Of a stretch of DNA of 23,153 nt, positions 21,755 through 23,153 are shown piece by piece. This DNA comes from DATKZH01 sp964475955. GTDB taxonomy: Bacteria; Planctomycetota; Planctomycetia; Pirellulales; Thermoguttaceae. The position numbers were made by a program, and so were the translations under genes. The notes under the pieces were generated by a model. That model saw nothing but the letters and a program-made list of their open reading frames with translations. It was not told the origin of the DNA and did not search any database. The stretch's first letter is position 1. Each line of letters opens with the position of its first letter. The stretch spans positions 1-23,153 of the forward strand of contig CAYYZY010000126.1 of assembly GCA_964475955.1 (NCBI GenBank), written 5' to 3'.

Positions 21755-22789
21755 ATGGATCGAAGAGAAATCGCGTCACTGGCCGTCTCCTTTCTGCTCT
21801 CGCTGCTTGCCGCCCTGCTGGCGCTCCTCCTGTTCGGGTTGGGGGCCCGCGCCCGGGCCTCGTCGGGCCTTGGCTCGCAACCCCCGAGCCCGATGGAAGT
21901 GGCCGTCGTCGTCAACCTGCCCGAAGAGAAGGCGGAACCGGGCGAGCAGAAGCCGAAACAATCGGAATCCGCCGCGCAGGGACCTCCCCCCAGCCTGGCG
22001 AGCAAGCAGGAGGGCGAGCCAAGCGGGCAGCCGCCGAAGGAAGTCGAAACGCCGACAGGGCCGAAAAGCCCGCAGGAGGCTCAAGCCCCGACGGAGGAAA
22101 CGAAACGGCCGTCGGAGGAAACCGACCTGCCGGCGGATACGCCTGCAAAAGAGCCGGAAGCGGCGGCCGTGACGGCGCCCGACGCCTCGGAACCGTCGGC
22201 GGAGGCGCTCGCCGTCGAAGGCCGCCTGCCGCCCTTCCACTACATCGGCGACACCCAGCTTCTCGAGGCGCAGTACCCGCGCATGGAGATGGCGTGGATC
22301 CTCGATCGCGAGCCGGACGGGCCTTCCGAGCCTCAGGTCCTGGCGGAGATCGTGATGGGCGCCGAGGGCTCGGTCTACTGGCGCAACTTCCGGCTCGGCA
22401 GCAAGTCGGACTACTTCTCCGAAGCGACCACGTGGCACGTGCTCGACGAGCGCGTCCACGTGAGTAGCTCCAGTCGGCTCCGCCTCGGCCGCGACACGGC
22501 CCGGTTCCAGCGCACGCTGCGCGAAGCCGGCCTCGACGCCGTGCCGCCTTCCCGTATCCGTTGGGGCTACTACCGCCACATCTCCGAGGCGTACGAGCTG
22601 GGCCGGGCCGTGGCCGCGTTCCAGGCCGGCGTGAAGTCGGGCAAGGTCGACTTCCAGCCGCGCCGCCGCGACTACCTGGAAATCGCGTGGGAAGCCGACC
22701 CACAGGGAGAGCCGACGATCACCCAGGCCATCTTCCGCCCCGAAGACGGCTCGCCCGTCCCATTGCCCCTGCGGCCCGCGGAAGAGTGA
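21755..22789 (+). CDS. TonB-shaped single-pass protein with an unrecognised C-terminal domain
   Basis: A 344-residue protein. Residues 1-8 are cytoplasmic, about 9-29 form one membrane segment (LAVSFLLSLLAALLALLLFG) and about 40-155 are Pro/Glu/Lys/Ser-rich and extended, as in TonB or TolA. The C-terminal domain, about 163-344, has strand- and helix-like stretches (FHYIGDTQLLEAQYPRMEMA, RIRWGYYRHISEAYELGRAV, YLEIAWEAD). It lacks the YP-containing TonB end domain that I would expect, so the partner is unknown. Position right after exbB-exbD-exbD and its topology make it the likely force transducer. ATG 21755 lies 8 bases after the upstream stop. A GTG at 21743 overlapping that stop (GTGA) would add four residues; AAGGGGA precedes both. 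Confidence 0.8.
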   Translation: MDRREIASLAVSFLLSLLAALLALLLFGLGARARASSGLGSQPPSPMEVAVVVNLPEEKAEPGEQKPKQSESAAQGPPPSLASKQEGEPSGQPPKEVETPTGPKSPQEAQAPTEETKRPSEETDLPADTPAKEPEAAAVTAPDASEPSAEALAVEGRLPPFHYIGDTQLLEAQYPRMEMAWILDREPDGPSEPQVLAEIVMGAEGSVYWRNFRLGSKSDYFSEATTWHVLDERVHVSSSSRLRLGRDTARFQRTLREAGLDAVPPSRIRWGYYRHISEAYELGRAVAAFQAGVKSGKVDFQPRRRDYLEIAWEADPQGEPTITQAIFRPEDGSPVPLPLRPAEE

Positions 22790-22868
22790 ACCGCGAACGC
22801 ACCCCCGGCCGGCGCGCTCTGCCCCGATAGTGTACCACCGGCACGATGAGGGCCAAAGACACCTGGCA

Positions 22869-22891
22869 AAACGGGGAATGACTCCCCGTTT
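22869..22891 (+). terminator. Hairpin, probable terminator of the exb-like operon
   Basis: A perfect 9-base stem (AAACGGGGA / TCCCCGTTT) with a 5-base loop sits 80 bases after the stop of the last exb-like operon gene. A flanking GC pair on each side can extend it with one bulged base. There is no clear T-run, so it may be a Rho-independent terminator of weak type or simply a stabilising 3' hairpin. Confidence 0.45.
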
Positions 22892-22964
22892 GCGCCCAAA
22901 CGACCGCCGGTTCCTCCCGCGAGCAAGGACGCCTGTCCCCCTGCTGTCAGGCCCCTTCAGTACG

Positions 22965-23129
22965 GCCGATCGGATGCTTGACGCGGGCGTGCCTCCCCAG
23001 GTTGCCCAACCCGTGCTCCGCCACGCCAGCTTCGCGACCACCCGGAAGCACTACGCTCCGGGCAATGTGCAAGAGGCGGCCGGAAGCCTTCGGAAGTACC
23101 TAGTGGTCTGTCCACATAGAGTTTACTAG
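22965..23129 (+). pseudogene. Tyrosine recombinase (integrase) C-terminal remnant
   Basis: The frame reads RMLDAGVPPQVAQPVLRHAS, then FATTRKHYAPGNVQEAAGSL and RKYL. This matches the end of the phage-integrase catalytic domain: the box II His in LRHAS, ten residues to the nucleophilic Tyr in TTRKHY, and a trailing helix. The upstream conserved Arg box (LRHTFA-like) is not found; in its place the frame gives PFSTAD and unrelated sequence running through the terminator hairpin. It is therefore a fragment of about 50 residues, not a working enzyme. It signals past integration beside the locus. The remaining 24 bases hold no visible gene. Confidence 0.55.
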
Positions 23130-23153
23130 TTGTAGACCTTCGACGGGACGGGG

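Noticed and set aside
23101..23129. TAGTGGTCTGTCC-like end resembling an insertion-sequence terminus
   Set aside because: Only one end is in the window, and no transposase or matching inverted copy was found, so it cannot be supported.

Overview
The window is high-GC bacterial DNA that looks planctomycete (Pirellulales-like). The evidence is a secreted DUF1080 (3-keto-disaccharide hydrolase) protein, many long secreted proteins of unknown family, an extended CsrA, and intergenic tandem-hairpin repeats of a kind common in that phylum. No rRNA, tRNA or CRISPR array was seen. Assignment to the phylum is inference from gene content; there is no marker gene.

Left part (1-3400): csrA with a well-formed sigma70-type promoter, a short secreted protein that looks like the N-terminal piece of something larger, and a compact minus-strand three-gene cassette (two unrecognised proteins, then a PIN-like protein broken by a frameshift). 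This part has lower GC and looks eroded, with remnants between genes. Middle-left (3424-6365): two plus-strand secreted enzymes, a DUF1080 protein and an S46 dipeptidyl-peptidase predicted to be DPP7-like, separated by a perfect 16-bp inverted repeat. A minus-strand ABC transporter (ATPase fused to an FtsX-type permease, 6451-8820) converges on them.

Right part (8994-22789) is the most interesting region: a divergent locus centred on 19757-20165. Rightward is a tight four-gene operon with an ExbB/TolQ/MotA-type channel, two ExbD/TolR-type proteins and a single-pass, TonB-shaped protein with an unfamiliar C-terminal domain. Leftward is a run of eight genes. First come five exported helical proteins that fall into two paralogous families in the order A1-B1-A2-A3-B2. 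Then follow three proteins with von Willebrand A (vWA)-like C-terminal or central regions: one membrane-anchored with a DWSQF site, one with cytoplasmic domain, membrane segment, coiled coil and degenerate vWA, and one exported with SH3-like regions and an intact-looking DGTFS site. The ABC transporter follows after a 173-bp gap. I infer that the two arms build one proton-motive-force-driven envelope machine: an ExbB/ExbD motor, a TonB-like transducer, periplasmic helical parts and vWA adhesion or assembly proteins. I know of no described system with this composition.

The right edge carries a likely terminator and a decayed C-terminal fragment of a tyrosine recombinase, a hint of a past integration next to the locus. 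All starts were chosen from reading frame, Shine-Dalgarno spacing and overlaps. All family calls are by eye, without database searches.
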